Of a stretch of DNA of 64,000 nt, positions 37,761 to 47,257 are shown piece after piece; within the stretch, counting starts at the first letter, position 1, and every line of letters starts with the position of its first letter. Source of the stretch: Sphingobium scionense (lineage in GTDB: Bacteria; Pseudomonadota; Alphaproteobacteria; Sphingomonadales; Sphingomonadaceae). A program made the translations under genes and the position numbers. The stretch is from contig NZ_JACIEU010000001.1 of assembly GCF_014197035.1 (NCBI RefSeq), positions 248,001 through 312,000 of the forward strand, given 5' to 3'. The notes beneath the pieces were generated by a model. It did no database searches and was not told the origin of the DNA. It was given only the letters and a program-made list of their open reading frames with translations.

Positions 37761-39206
37761 ATGAATTTCGCCCTGTCCCGTCATCTGTCCCGCCGTGGCT
37801 TCCTTGCCAGCACCGCCGCCTTGTCGGCCGCGCCGATCGCCGCCCGTGCCGGTGCCGCGACCCCGGCCATAGCCGCCCCGGTTCCGGTCAATCCGCTGGT
37901 CAAGCAGCGCGCCGACGCGCAGGTCTTCCTGCACGACGACGGCTATTATTACATGACCGGGTCGGTGCCCGAATATGACCGGCTGGTGCTACGCCGCTCC
38001 AAGACGCTGGGCGGCCTTGCCACCGCGCAGGAAGCGGTGTTGTGGCGCCATGAGGCGAGCGGCCCGCGCTCGGGCTTCATCTGGGCGCCCGAACTGCATC
38101 AGATCGACGGCAGGTGGTATATGTATTTCGCCGCCGGCCCGAGCGGCGGTGGCGACGACGTGTTCCGCATCCGCACCTATGCCGTGGTATGTGACGGCGC
38201 CGATCCGATGACCGGCAAATGGAGCGTCCTGGGCGAGTTCCAGGCACCCTGGGACAGCTTCAACCTCGATTCGACCAGCTTCGTCCACAAGGGCGTGCGC
38301 TATTTCGCCTGGGCCCAAAAGGAGCCCGGCATCGAGACCAACAGCAATCTCTATATCGCCAAGCTGGAATCGCCGCTGAAGCTGGCCGGCAAGGCGACCC
38401 GCCTGACCGTGCCGACGCTCGACTGGGAAGTGCGCGGCTACAAGGTGGCCGAAGCGCCCGCCGTCCTGCATCGCAACGGCCGCCTGTTCATGACCTATTC
38501 GGCCAGCGCCACCGACGCGCGCTATTGCCTTGGCATGCTGACGGCGGACGAGAATGCCGATTTGCTCGATCCCAAGAGCTGGACCAAGTCGCCCCAGCCG
38601 GTGTTCAAGACAAGCACCGAAACCAGCGTCTATGGCCCCGGCCACAACAGCTTCACCGTGGACGAGAAGGGCCGCGACATCCTCGTCTATCATGGCCGCG
38701 ACTATGAGGCGATCCAGGGCGACCCGCTGTTCAACCCGGACCGCCACACCCGCGTCCAGCGCCTCTACTTCCAGGCCGATGGCACCCCTGATTTCGGTGT
38801 TCCGGTCGGCAATGGCGCCATGCCCGAACGGTTCGTCTCGGCTGCCGATCCCAAGGCGCTGCTGGCGCATCAGGGCACCGACCTGATCGCGGGCAACCCT
38901 GCACTCGCCCAGACCCAGTTCCGCCAGTCGCCCGGCCGTGCCGGCGCGAAGAGCGTGATGCTTTCCCCCATCCTGCTGCCCGACCATTATCTGGTCGCGG
39001 CCAAGGACGGCACGGTCAGCCTGATGAAGGATGATCGCAGCGCCGATTTCGCGTTGCGCAGCCAGTTCGTCCGCTTCACTGACCCGGCCCAGGGCACGGT
39101 GCGCTTCGCCACGATTGCGGCAGCCGGCAAGCATCTCGCCGCGATCGACGGGCGCATCGGCCTCGCCCGCGCCAAGGATCCGCGCAGCCAATGGATTGCC
39201 GACTGA
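37761..39206 (+). CDS. GH43 arabinofuranosidase with C-terminal AbfB-like (CBM42) domain, Tat-exported
   Basis: This 481-aa enzyme starts with a Tat signal (SRRGFLAS near residues 10-17). The GH43 propeller spans about residues 40-370, with the general base Asp in DAQVFLHDDGYYYMTGS, acid Glu candidates in AEAPAVLHRNGR, and a typical YGPGHNSFT segment. The last 95 residues have the beta-trefoil-like repeats of AbfB arabinose-binding domains (SVMLSPILLPDHYLVAAKDG, then SQFVRFTDPAQGTVRFATIA). It lies 52 bases after the endo-arabinanase and probably removes arabinose side chains or short oligomers. Confidence 0.9.
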   Translation: MNFALSRHLSRRGFLASTAALSAAPIAARAGAATPAIAAPVPVNPLVKQRADAQVFLHDDGYYYMTGSVPEYDRLVLRRSKTLGGLATAQEAVLWRHEASGPRSGFIWAPELHQIDGRWYMYFAAGPSGGGDDVFRIRTYAVVCDGADPMTGKWSVLGEFQAPWDSFNLDSTSFVHKGVRYFAWAQKEPGIETNSNLYIAKLESPLKLAGKATRLTVPTLDWEVRGYKVAEAPAVLHRNGRLFMTYSASATDARYCLGMLTADENADLLDPKSWTKSPQPVFKTSTETSVYGPGHNSFTVDEKGRDILVYHGRDYEAIQGDPLFNPDRHTRVQRLYFQADGTPDFGVPVGNGAMPERFVSAADPKALLAHQGTDLIAGNPALAQTQFRQSPGRAGAKSVMLSPILLPDHYLVAAKDGTVSLMKDDRSADFALRSQFVRFTDPAQGTVRFATIAAAGKHLAAIDGRIGLARAKDPRSQWIAD

Positions 39207-39233
39207 TCGCGACTCGCCGAGTCTGACAAATAG

Positions 39234-39280
39234 GGCCATGGGCTTGCGCCGCCAAAAGCCGCGCAAGCCCATGGCCTTTT
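39234..39280 (+). terminator. very stable terminator after the GH43 pair
   Basis: A 16-bp perfect stem (GGCCATGGGCTTGCGC with GCGCAAGCCCATGGCC) with an 11-base loop is followed by TTTT. It separates the GH43 genes from the TonB receptor gene. Confidence 0.85.
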
Positions 39281-39381
39281 GGCATTTTATCCGCCGAAAC
39301 CCCCACAAAATCGGGCCTATCCCCATGCTGCAAAATTGCCACATTGGCGCCATGTAGCGCAGCCTTGGTCCAATATTTCAC

Positions 39382-39423
39382 TTGCGCTTCTCAGCATGTG
39401 GAAATAATTAGTCCGAGTAATTC
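39382..39423 (+). promoter_or_regulatory. promoter and GTCCGAGTA operator (site C) of the TonB receptor gene
   Basis: TTGCGC (39382-39387) and TAATTA (39405-39410) are 17 bases apart. The palindrome ATTA-GTCCGAG-TAAT spans 39407-39421. It matches site B in 15 of 18 positions and sits at the expected transcript start. A GntR protein bound here would repress uptake. Confidence 0.6.
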
Positions 39424-39464
39424 GTGGGCATGGCAACGGGCCAGCCCCTTGGGGAGGACTTGAA

Positions 39465-42293
39465 ATGGCTATCAGGCCGATCGCACTCTGTTCTGCATCC
39501 ATCGTCGCGTTGACGCTGTCGAGCGCAGCCTTTGCTCAGACCGACGCCGCTCCGCAGACCGTAGCCCAGGAAGCACCGACCGAAGACATCGTCGTCACCG
39601 GCGTGCGCGCGTCGATCGTCGGTGCCCTGAACGTCCGCAAGAATTCGACCCAGATCGTCGATTCGATCGTGTCGGAAGATGTCGGCAAGTTGCCGGACAA
39701 TAATGTGGTAGAAGCGCTCCAGCGCGTGACCGGCATCCAGGTCACCGACCGTGCCGGTGGCGAAGCGGCGACCATCACTATTCGCGGCCTCACCGATCCG
39801 TTGACCACCCTCAACGGCCGCAACATCTTCACTGCCGCCGGCACATCCTTCGCCCTGCAGGACATCTCGGCCAACCTCGTGAAGCAGGTCGACGTCTACA
39901 AGACGCGCTCGGCCGACCAACTCGAAACCGGCCTTGCCGGCCAGATCGACGTCCAGACCCGTCGCCCGCTCGACTTCGATGGCTTCACCATTTCCGGTCT
40001 GGCGCGCGGCGTCTATTCCGAACTGGCGGACAAGTTCAATCCGAACGTCGCGCTGCTGGTCAGCGATCGCTGGGAAACCGGCATCGGCGACATCGGCTTC
40101 CTGATCAACGGCAGCTACACCCGTGCCCATTATCGCAACCAGAATCTCCAGGCGGGCGCCATGGTGCCCTTCGCCACCGAAAATCCGCCCGCGGGTTCGG
40201 GCCTAACCCCGCTGCAGCGTATCTTCCCTGGCGCGACCAACGAGAACTGGACGCCGGGCCTCGACGCCGGCCTGCCGACCGCGCCGGGTTCGACACTCAA
40301 CATCAACGGCGTGGAAACGCCCTATTATCTCTCACGCGACGCCGTCATCGCGTCCGACCTCTACGGCAAGCGTGAGCGTCCCTCGGTCAACGCCGCGCTC
40401 CAGTGGGCGCCCAATGACAGTTCGGTCTACACCGCCGAAGTCTTCTACACCGGCTTCCGTGGGGAAACCTTCAACAGCCTGCACTTCAGTTTCGCCGACT
40501 GGTGGGGCAACCTGCCCGCTGACGTGGCCAACAGCTTCGAACTCTATGATGGCACCAACATCATCAAGTCGCGCCAGATGGGCGCGGTCGCGGGCTTCAA
40601 CAGCGGCGACATGGCGACCAACAAGACGGACAGCTATGTCTATGCACTGAACGCCAAGTGGAATGTGGGTGAGCGCGGCAAGATCGTCGCCGACATCGCC
40701 TATCAGGACAGCAAGAACGAAACCTCGTTCTTCGCCATTCGCACCGATCGCGGCCCGCTCGACATCGACGTCGATTTCAACGCGGGAGGCGGCCTGCCCG
40801 CCTACAGCTTCGCCAATCAGGGCGTGCTGACCGACGCAAGCCAGTGGACTGTCGGCAACCTGTTCGACAGCGGCACGAAGAATACCGGCAGCGCGCTGAC
40901 CATGATGCTGGACGGCGAATATGAGTGGGACGAAGGCTTCCTGCGCCGTATCAAGGCAGGGTTCCGCTTCGACGATCGCAAGGCCGATTCCTATGTTCGC
41001 GATCAGGGCGCCGGTGGCCTGCCGGGCATGACGCTGGCGGCCTTCAGCCAAGGCACCCCCTTCACCAACAGCGGCTTCTTCGACGGACGCGCCGACATTC
41101 CGACCAGCTGGGTGCTGGCCGATCCGCGCAGCATGGACAAGGATGCCGTCCGCCAGCTCTACCGCGCCGTCGCGCCAGGCCTGTTGCTGTCGGATGAAAT
41201 GAGCTTCGGCCATGTGTTCGGCATCAACGAAAGCAATCTGGCCGCCTATATAATGGCCGATGGCGAAGTCGAAATCTTCGGTCGTCCGCTCCAGCTTCAG
41301 GCTGGTGTGCGCTTCGTTGCGATCGACACGCTGTACGACTATTTCGACCGCGGCAATAATTTCGCGCGCACTACCGTGTCGACCGGTTCGGAAAAATTCC
41401 TGCCCTCCTTCACCGCGCGCTATAATCTGACCGACAATCTGCGCATTCGTTTCAACTATGGCGAAACGCTGCGCCGCCCGGCCTTTGGCGACCTCAACCC
41501 CAATCTAGCGCTGACGGGCGATCTCTCCCGCATCGGCTTCGGCTCGGGTTCGTCGGGCAACGCCAATCTGCGTGCGACCCATTCGAAGAATATGGACCTT
41601 GCGATCGAATGGTATTTCGAACGCAACAGCGCCATCTATGCGACCGCTTTCCGTCGCAAGATCGACGGCCTGGTCGTGCCGCTGACCGTGCGTGAGTTCA
41701 TCCCGAACAACTATCTGCCGCGCAACGAAACCTATACCGAATATTTCAACATCACCCGGCCTGAAAATGCCTCGAACGGCACGCTCAAGGGTGTGGAACT
41801 GGGCCTGACCTACTTCCCGTCCTACCTGCCGTCGATCCTCGACGGCCTGGGCTTCACCGGCAGCGCGACGATCCTGGATTCCGAGCAGACAATCCCGGTC
41901 GTCAACAATGAAGGTGAGATCACCGGCACCACCAAATCGGCCTTCTTCGGCGTGTCGAAGCTGTCCTACAATGCCACGCTGGCCTATGACAGCGGCCCGG
42001 TCGGTGCCCGCCTGTCCTACATCTGGCGCAAGGGGTTCCTGAACAACAACGAAGGCCGCTCCTTCGCCAACCCGATCGGCATGTGGCGCGCGCCCGAAAA
42101 GAGCCTGGACTTCCAGCTGACCTGGAACGTCAATGACGATATCGGCGTCACTTTCGACGCGGTGAACATCACCAAGGCGAAGCAGCAGAACTATTACAAG
42201 TTCGGCGATGTCGGCAATCCGACGGAATTCAACTCCAGCACGCTGCTGATTGATCGGACCTTCGCTCTGGGTGTCCGTTTCAAGTTTGACTGA
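39465..42293 (+). CDS. TonB-dependent receptor, probable arabino-oligosaccharide transporter
   Basis: This 942-aa outer-membrane protein has a signal peptide (cut near AAFAQTDA, residue 25), a TonB box-like EDIVVTGVRAS near residue 42, a plug domain (LPDNNVVEALQRVTGIQVTD) and a 22-strand barrel ending in ALGVRFKFD with the terminal aromatic pattern. It belongs to the large TonB-Xanth-Caul group used by sphingomonads and Caulobacter for plant glycans. The arabinose-locus position and shared operator indicate arabino-oligosaccharides as substrate. A terminator follows eight bases after the stop. Confidence 0.93.
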   Translation: MAIRPIALCSASIVALTLSSAAFAQTDAAPQTVAQEAPTEDIVVTGVRASIVGALNVRKNSTQIVDSIVSEDVGKLPDNNVVEALQRVTGIQVTDRAGGEAATITIRGLTDPLTTLNGRNIFTAAGTSFALQDISANLVKQVDVYKTRSADQLETGLAGQIDVQTRRPLDFDGFTISGLARGVYSELADKFNPNVALLVSDRWETGIGDIGFLINGSYTRAHYRNQNLQAGAMVPFATENPPAGSGLTPLQRIFPGATNENWTPGLDAGLPTAPGSTLNINGVETPYYLSRDAVIASDLYGKRERPSVNAALQWAPNDSSVYTAEVFYTGFRGETFNSLHFSFADWWGNLPADVANSFELYDGTNIIKSRQMGAVAGFNSGDMATNKTDSYVYALNAKWNVGERGKIVADIAYQDSKNETSFFAIRTDRGPLDIDVDFNAGGGLPAYSFANQGVLTDASQWTVGNLFDSGTKNTGSALTMMLDGEYEWDEGFLRRIKAGFRFDDRKADSYVRDQGAGGLPGMTLAAFSQGTPFTNSGFFDGRADIPTSWVLADPRSMDKDAVRQLYRAVAPGLLLSDEMSFGHVFGINESNLAAYIMADGEVEIFGRPLQLQAGVRFVAIDTLYDYFDRGNNFARTTVSTGSEKFLPSFTARYNLTDNLRIRFNYGETLRRPAFGDLNPNLALTGDLSRIGFGSGSSGNANLRATHSKNMDLAIEWYFERNSAIYATAFRRKIDGLVVPLTVREFIPNNYLPRNETYTEYFNITRPENASNGTLKGVELGLTYFPSYLPSILDGLGFTGSATILDSEQTIPVVNNEGEITGTTKSAFFGVSKLSYNATLAYDSGPVGARLSYIWRKGFLNNNEGRSFANPIGMWRAPEKSLDFQLTWNVNDDIGVTFDAVNITKAKQQNYYKFGDVGNPTEFNSSTLLIDRTFALGVRFKFD

Positions 42294-42300
42294 GTGCCCG

Positions 42301-42336
42301 ATGGGGCGCGGCGTCTCCTCGCTGCGCCCCATTTTC
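42301..42336 (+). terminator. terminator after the TonB receptor gene
   Basis: A 9-bp stem (ATGGGGCGC with GCGCCCCAT) closes a 14-base loop and is followed by TTTT. Confidence 0.75.
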
Positions 42337-42414
42337 ATGGCGGTCGTTCCGGGAACCCTCTCCAACTCCCCGGAACGGCCGCCATATTTGTTTCAGGATA
42401 CAGGGAGACGGACG

Positions 42415-44445
42415 ATGCGCGCGATGAGGATGCTTCTGCTGGCAGGGGCTGCCATGATCGGCATGGGCGCCGCTTCTCCCCCTCCCCGCTCCGCCGGGCT
42501 GGATACCCATGCGATCGCAGTGCAGCGCTTCGGCAATGACGCGCCCTGGTATCAGGATCGCATCCCCTTCTTCGAATCCGCCGATCCGAAGATCGACGCC
42601 GTCTATTATTATCGCTGGCAGCTCTACCGTGGCCATCAGCGCGATCTGGGCGAAGAAGGTTACATCACCACCGAATTTTTCGACGATGTCGACTGGCAGC
42701 GCCATCCCTATGCCAGCCTCAACGACGCGACCGGCTTTCATCTGGCCGAGGGACGCTGGCTGAACGACCGGCGCTTTGCCGACGACTATATCCGCTTCAT
42801 GTATCGCGGCGGCAATGACCGCCACTTCACCGACTATATGGCGGACTCGGTCTGGGGCCGTTACCTGATCGATGGCGACAAGGCGGGCGTGCTCGAACAT
42901 CTGCCGGTGATGCGCCACATCTACCGCCTGTGGGACGAGAAGTTCGACTTCGACAAGGGCCTCTATTTCGTCGAACCCTTGCTCGACGCCACCGAATATA
43001 CCGTCTCCTCGATCGACGCCTCGGGCGGCAAGGACGGGTTCCGGGGCGGCGACGCCTTCCGCCCCTCGGTCAACAGCTACATGTATGCCAATGCCCGCGC
43101 GCTGGCGAAGATGGCGACCATGGCCGGCGACACCGCCATGGCGCAGGAATATGAGGCCCGCGCGCAGGCGCTGAAGGACCATGTCCTTGCCGACCTGTGG
43201 AGCGAGACGCTCGGCCACTTCATCGACCGGCATCAAAGCCGCAAGAACCCGCACGTCAATTATTGGGATCCGATCCGCAATCGCGAACTGGTGGGCTATC
43301 TCCCCTGGATGTTTGACCTGGTCCCGGACGAAGCCAAATATGCCGGCGCCTGGACGCACCTGCTCGACCCCGCCTCGCTCGCCGGCAGGGCGGGCATGCG
43401 CACGGTCGAGGCCAGTTACGAATATTATATGCGGCAATATCGCTATCTGGGCGATGCGCCGGAATGCCAGTGGAACGGCCCGATCTGGCCCTATCAGACG
43501 ACCCAGGTGCTGATCGCCATGGCCAATCTGCTCGATCATCACAGTCAGCAAGGCCCGGTCAGCCGCAGCGACTATATGCGCCTGCTACGCCAATATACCG
43601 CGCTCCATTATCAGGGGGACCGGCTCGACCTGGAGGAGGATTATCATCCCGAAACCGGCAAGCCGATCGTCGGCCTCGACCGCAGCCATCATTATTTCCA
43701 CTCGGGCTATAATGACCTGATCCTGGGTGGCCTGGTCGGCATCCGCCCGCGCGCAGACGATGTGCTGGAGGTGAACCCGCTGCTGCCCGATGCCGGCGAT
43801 CCGCAGGCGCTGGCCTGGTTCCGGGCGCAGGACGTACCCTATCATGGCCATCGCATCGCCGTGACCTGGGACGCGGACGGCAGCCATTATGGCCGGGGCA
43901 AGGGCCTGTCGGTCGAGGTCGACGGCAAGGAAGTCGCCCGGCGCGAGACATTGGGCCGGATCGAGCTGCCGGTGACACGCATCGCCAATGCGCCGGTCGC
44001 CCGGCCGATCAACCGCGCCGTGCAACTGGTGCGCAGCCAGTTCCCGATGGGCAGCGCATCCAGCAACACCGACTCCGAAAATGTCCATGACGCGATCGAC
44101 GGCCGCACCTGGTTCTTCCCCGAACTGCCCAATGGCTGGTCCTCCGCGCCGGGAGAGGCCAACCAATGGTATGCCGTTGACCTGGGCAAACCAGTGTCCA
44201 TCGGCCGCGCCGAACTCGCCTTCTTCGCCGACGGCAAGCAGTTTGCCGTGCCGCAATCCTATCGCCTGCAGGCAATGGTCAATGGCCAATGGCGCGATGT
44301 GGCGGTGCCCAAGGGGGTGCCGCGCGCCAATGGCGTGACCGACCTGCGCTTTGCCGGCCGCGCCGCGCGCCAGTGGCGCGTGCTGATGCGCCAGCCCCAG
44401 GGCAAGGCGATCCGGTTGGCGGAGATCAAGCTGTTCGACCGCTGA
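42415..44445 (+). CDS. (alpha/alpha)6-barrel glycoside hydrolase-like protein with C-terminal discoidin domain
   Basis: This 676-aa protein has a signal peptide (residues 1 to about 21). Its main domain (about 40-500) resembles MGH1/GH63/trehalase-like six-hairpin glycosidases (YYYRWQLYRGHQ, then SWGRY-like and WNGPIWPYQTTQVL). The last 145 residues form an F5/8-type C (discoidin, CBM32-like) domain with AIDGRTWFFPELPNG and QWYAVDLGKPVSIGRAEL. GGGAG precedes the ATG at 42415. Specificity cannot be read off; the setting suggests an arabinosidase such as a beta-L-arabinofuranosidase. It is the last gene of the locus on this strand. Confidence 0.8.
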   Translation: MRAMRMLLLAGAAMIGMGAASPPPRSAGLDTHAIAVQRFGNDAPWYQDRIPFFESADPKIDAVYYYRWQLYRGHQRDLGEEGYITTEFFDDVDWQRHPYASLNDATGFHLAEGRWLNDRRFADDYIRFMYRGGNDRHFTDYMADSVWGRYLIDGDKAGVLEHLPVMRHIYRLWDEKFDFDKGLYFVEPLLDATEYTVSSIDASGGKDGFRGGDAFRPSVNSYMYANARALAKMATMAGDTAMAQEYEARAQALKDHVLADLWSETLGHFIDRHQSRKNPHVNYWDPIRNRELVGYLPWMFDLVPDEAKYAGAWTHLLDPASLAGRAGMRTVEASYEYYMRQYRYLGDAPECQWNGPIWPYQTTQVLIAMANLLDHHSQQGPVSRSDYMRLLRQYTALHYQGDRLDLEEDYHPETGKPIVGLDRSHHYFHSGYNDLILGGLVGIRPRADDVLEVNPLLPDAGDPQALAWFRAQDVPYHGHRIAVTWDADGSHYGRGKGLSVEVDGKEVARRETLGRIELPVTRIANAPVARPINRAVQLVRSQFPMGSASSNTDSENVHDAIDGRTWFFPELPNGWSSAPGEANQWYAVDLGKPVSIGRAELAFFADGKQFAVPQSYRLQAMVNGQWRDVAVPKGVPRANGVTDLRFAGRAARQWRVLMRQPQGKAIRLAEIKLFDR

Positions 44446-44565
44446 ATTGGCTATGGCCCTAGATCGTGACGCAGCCTAAACGGACCGTCGCCCTGTTCAG
44501 CAAGCTGTGTTAGGGCGAATTGACGGGCGGCCCGGCACTACAGGTCGCCAACAATAAAGGGCGCA

Positions 44566-46578
44566 ATGGTGATACGGGTTGGCGAGCTTCGGTTTCGCTT
44601 ACGATTGCTCGGCGATTTTCGGCTGATCGACGAGGCGGACGGACGCGACCATAGCCCGCGCAGCCGCAAGGCCTGTGCGTTGCTCGCCCATCTTGCGCTG
44701 GAACCCGACCGCCGCGCCAGCCGCGACCGACTGGTCGGCCTGTTGTGGAGCGATCGGGGCGAGGTTCAGGCCCGCGCCAGCCTGCGCCAGGCACTGACCG
44801 ATCTGCGCACGCATCCGGCCGCCCCGCTCATCCAAATCGAACGGCGCGACCTTCGTCTGGCAGAGGGCGGCTTTTCCAGCGATCTGGGCGAGATACTCGC
44901 CTGCGCCGCCGCCAACGATCTTGCCGAGCTGGCCCGCATCCTCGACGGCGCGGGCAGCGCGATACTGGACGGGCTGGAGGGGCTGGATCGCAGCTTCGAC
45001 GACTGGCTGATGATCGAGCGGCAGCGCTGGCGCGAGCGTATCGTCCAGGATGTGCTGCACGCCGTGGAGCGCAATGGCTCGGACGATCTGCTCGACCTGC
45101 GCCGGACGATCCTGACCCAGTTGCAGCGGCTCGACACCGGCGATGAACGGATCGCCCGGCTCGGCATGGCGCTCGACCAGAAGGCCGGCGACCATGTCGC
45201 GCTCCACCGCCGCTACCGCCAGTTGGAGACCGGGCTGCAACGCGATCTGGATGCCCGCGTCTCGCCCGACACCGAAAGACTACTGCGCGAACTGACGACG
45301 GTCGGATCGGTCATCGCCGCCGCCCCGCGCGCGACCGCCATCGCCGCGATGCCGCAAGCCGATGTCGAACCGCCGATCCTGGTGATCGCCCCGTTCACCC
45401 TGATCGGCGATGGCGGGCCGGACGGCGCCCTGCTCACCAGCATCTGCCATGACGATCTGCAGACCGCCCTGGGCGGCATGCGGGACCTGCGCATCCTGTC
45501 GGTCGATGCCCCGTCCACCGAGCGGATGAAGGCGGCCGCCTCCGGCTCCCTCGCCAGCTATGCGCTGGACGGGTCGGTCCGCGCCGACGGCGATGGCTGG
45601 CGCATCAATCTGCGCATGACGCGGATCGACAGCGGCTTCCTGGTCTGGACACGCCAGTTGACCGTGCGGCAAGGCGAATTGCTCGCCGCGATTGACGATC
45701 TGGTCGCCCGGATCGCCGGCGCCATCCTGCCCGTGGTCGAACGCGATGTCGGCAAGCTGATGGAAGGACGCGTGCCCAGCGGGTCGGACGCCTATCCGCT
45801 CTATTTCACCGCCCGCGCCAAGATATTGGCTGCCGCCAGCCTGGTCGACGTGCAGGAAGGTGCCGACCTGCTGGAGCGCGCGATCCTGCTGGAGCCGCGC
45901 CTGACCAACGCCTATCTGCAACTGGCGCGCCTCTACAACACCGATTTCATGCAGTTGATGGCGGGCCATGATGCCGCGCCATTACGCGCGCGCGCCTTCG
46001 ATCTCTGCACCCGCGCGGTCGCGCTGGAACCCACCCATGGCGGCGTGCAGTCGCGCCTCGCCTGGTGCTATCTGCGGCGCGGCGACATGAAACAGGCGAT
46101 GCAGGGTTTCATGACCGCGCTCGACCTGACGCCCTTTCACGCCGACGGCATCAACGAGATCGGCTTCGGCCTCGTCCATCTGGGCGAACTGAAGGAAGCG
46201 CAGCGCCTGATCGCCCGTGCCTTCGAGCTGAACCCCTTCCCATCGGACGAATATTTTTCCGATCTCGCGGTGCTCTATGCCCTGTCGGGGGAGCATGAAG
46301 CGGCGGAAACCCAGTTCGAGATCGGCCGCAACCGATCGATCCACTATCTGGCGGTACGGGGCGCCAATCTGGGCATGCTGGGCGGCGCGAAGCGGGCCGC
46401 CCCGGTGATCGACGAACTGCGCCAGCGTTTCGCCAGCCTGTGGCAGGGCGATGCCCCGGCCCGCGACGTGGATCTGGTCGACACCATGATCCAGTTCCTG
46501 CCGCTGCAAGGTCCGGCCGAGCGCGACCTGTTCCTGACCGGGCTGGAACAGGCCGGATTGCGCATCACGCCGCGCTGA
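44566..46578 (+). CDS. SARP/BTAD-like transcriptional activator with TPR region
   Basis: This 670-aa protein begins with an OmpR-like winged helix (residues about 5-95, LRLLGDFRLID and RKACALLAHLALEPDRRASR, typical of SARP proteins) followed by a bacterial transcriptional activator domain (about 100-245). The middle part (about 265-400) resembles the FlgO/adenylate-cyclase-associated region, and the C-terminal part holds TPR-like repeats (about 410-640). No membrane segment is seen. It converges on the TfuA gene with a 14-base overlap of coding ends. Control of the YcaO cluster or of the glycan genes is possible but unproven. Confidence 0.85.
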   Translation: MVIRVGELRFRLRLLGDFRLIDEADGRDHSPRSRKACALLAHLALEPDRRASRDRLVGLLWSDRGEVQARASLRQALTDLRTHPAAPLIQIERRDLRLAEGGFSSDLGEILACAAANDLAELARILDGAGSAILDGLEGLDRSFDDWLMIERQRWRERIVQDVLHAVERNGSDDLLDLRRTILTQLQRLDTGDERIARLGMALDQKAGDHVALHRRYRQLETGLQRDLDARVSPDTERLLRELTTVGSVIAAAPRATAIAAMPQADVEPPILVIAPFTLIGDGGPDGALLTSICHDDLQTALGGMRDLRILSVDAPSTERMKAAASGSLASYALDGSVRADGDGWRINLRMTRIDSGFLVWTRQLTVRQGELLAAIDDLVARIAGAILPVVERDVGKLMEGRVPSGSDAYPLYFTARAKILAAASLVDVQEGADLLERAILLEPRLTNAYLQLARLYNTDFMQLMAGHDAAPLRARAFDLCTRAVALEPTHGGVQSRLAWCYLRRGDMKQAMQGFMTALDLTPFHADGINEIGFGLVHLGELKEAQRLIARAFELNPFPSDEYFSDLAVLYALSGEHEAAETQFEIGRNRSIHYLAVRGANLGMLGGAKRAAPVIDELRQRFASLWQGDAPARDVDLVDTMIQFLPLQGPAERDLFLTGLEQAGLRITPR

Positions 46579-47257
46579 TCTCCGCGCGCAGGCTGCGCAG
46601 GAAGAAGCTTTGCGGCGGCGGCGCGACATGCGGCGCGACCACCGGTCCCGCAATCGTCCGCAGCAACAGCTCCGCATCCGCGCGCTTGAGGCTCAACCGC
46701 TGATCGACCGGTGGCAGATTGCGCCCCGTCGCCTGCCGGAAGGTTTCGCCAATCAGCGCCCAGCTACGATCGCGGAAATTCATCCGCCGCGCCAGCCGCA
46801 GCAGCAGGGCACGATCGCCTGCCTCCATCTCCGCCTGCTCGATCGCATGTTCGGCATCGACCAGCGCCAGCGTCAGCGCGCGATGGCGCAGTTCTGCCGG
46901 CGCATGACTGACCATCACCGCATCGTCCCGCTCGATCTGCCCAGCCGTGTAAGCCTGCGCGATCGCCCCGATGCCCACCATGCCGAACGGCGCCAGTTCC
47001 GCCGCGCGCAAAGCGCCCAGGCTCGCCGCGCCATAGACGGCGATCCCCTCGGCCATCACCTGGATGATTTCCTTGTGCCAGACCGATGGCGTGGTTTCGA
47101 ATAGCCCGTCGACCAGGCCGATCGCGGCCGGCCGTTCGATCGCCGCGCGCAGCATGTCGCCGCGCCGCGCAGGTCCGCGCAGGTCGACGCCATCGGGCAA
47201 GGCCATCGCGCAACCGCCCAGGCTCGGCCCGGCAAAGACGATCGCATGCCTGCTCAT
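46565..47257 (-). CDS. TfuA-like protein
   Basis: This 230-aa protein belongs to the TfuA family, which works with YcaO enzymes; in thioamide formation TfuA is thought to deliver sulfide or aid YcaO. Family features are the N-terminal IVFAGPSLGG, VWHKEIIQVMAEGIAVYGAA near residue 58 and GALRAAELAPFGMVGIGAIA near 81. The start overlaps the YcaO stop (ATGA), so the two are coupled. It is cytoplasmic. Its stop overlaps the end of the convergent regulator gene. Confidence 0.93.
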   Translation of the reverse strand: MSRHAIVFAGPSLGGCAMALPDGVDLRGPARRGDMLRAAIERPAAIGLVDGLFETTPSVWHKEIIQVMAEGIAVYGAASLGALRAAELAPFGMVGIGAIAQAYTAGQIERDDAVMVSHAPAELRHRALTLALVDAEHAIEQAEMEAGDRALLLRLARRMNFRDRSWALIGETFRQATGRNLPPVDQRLSLKRADAELLLRTIAGPVVAPHVAPPPQSFFLRSLRAEISAA

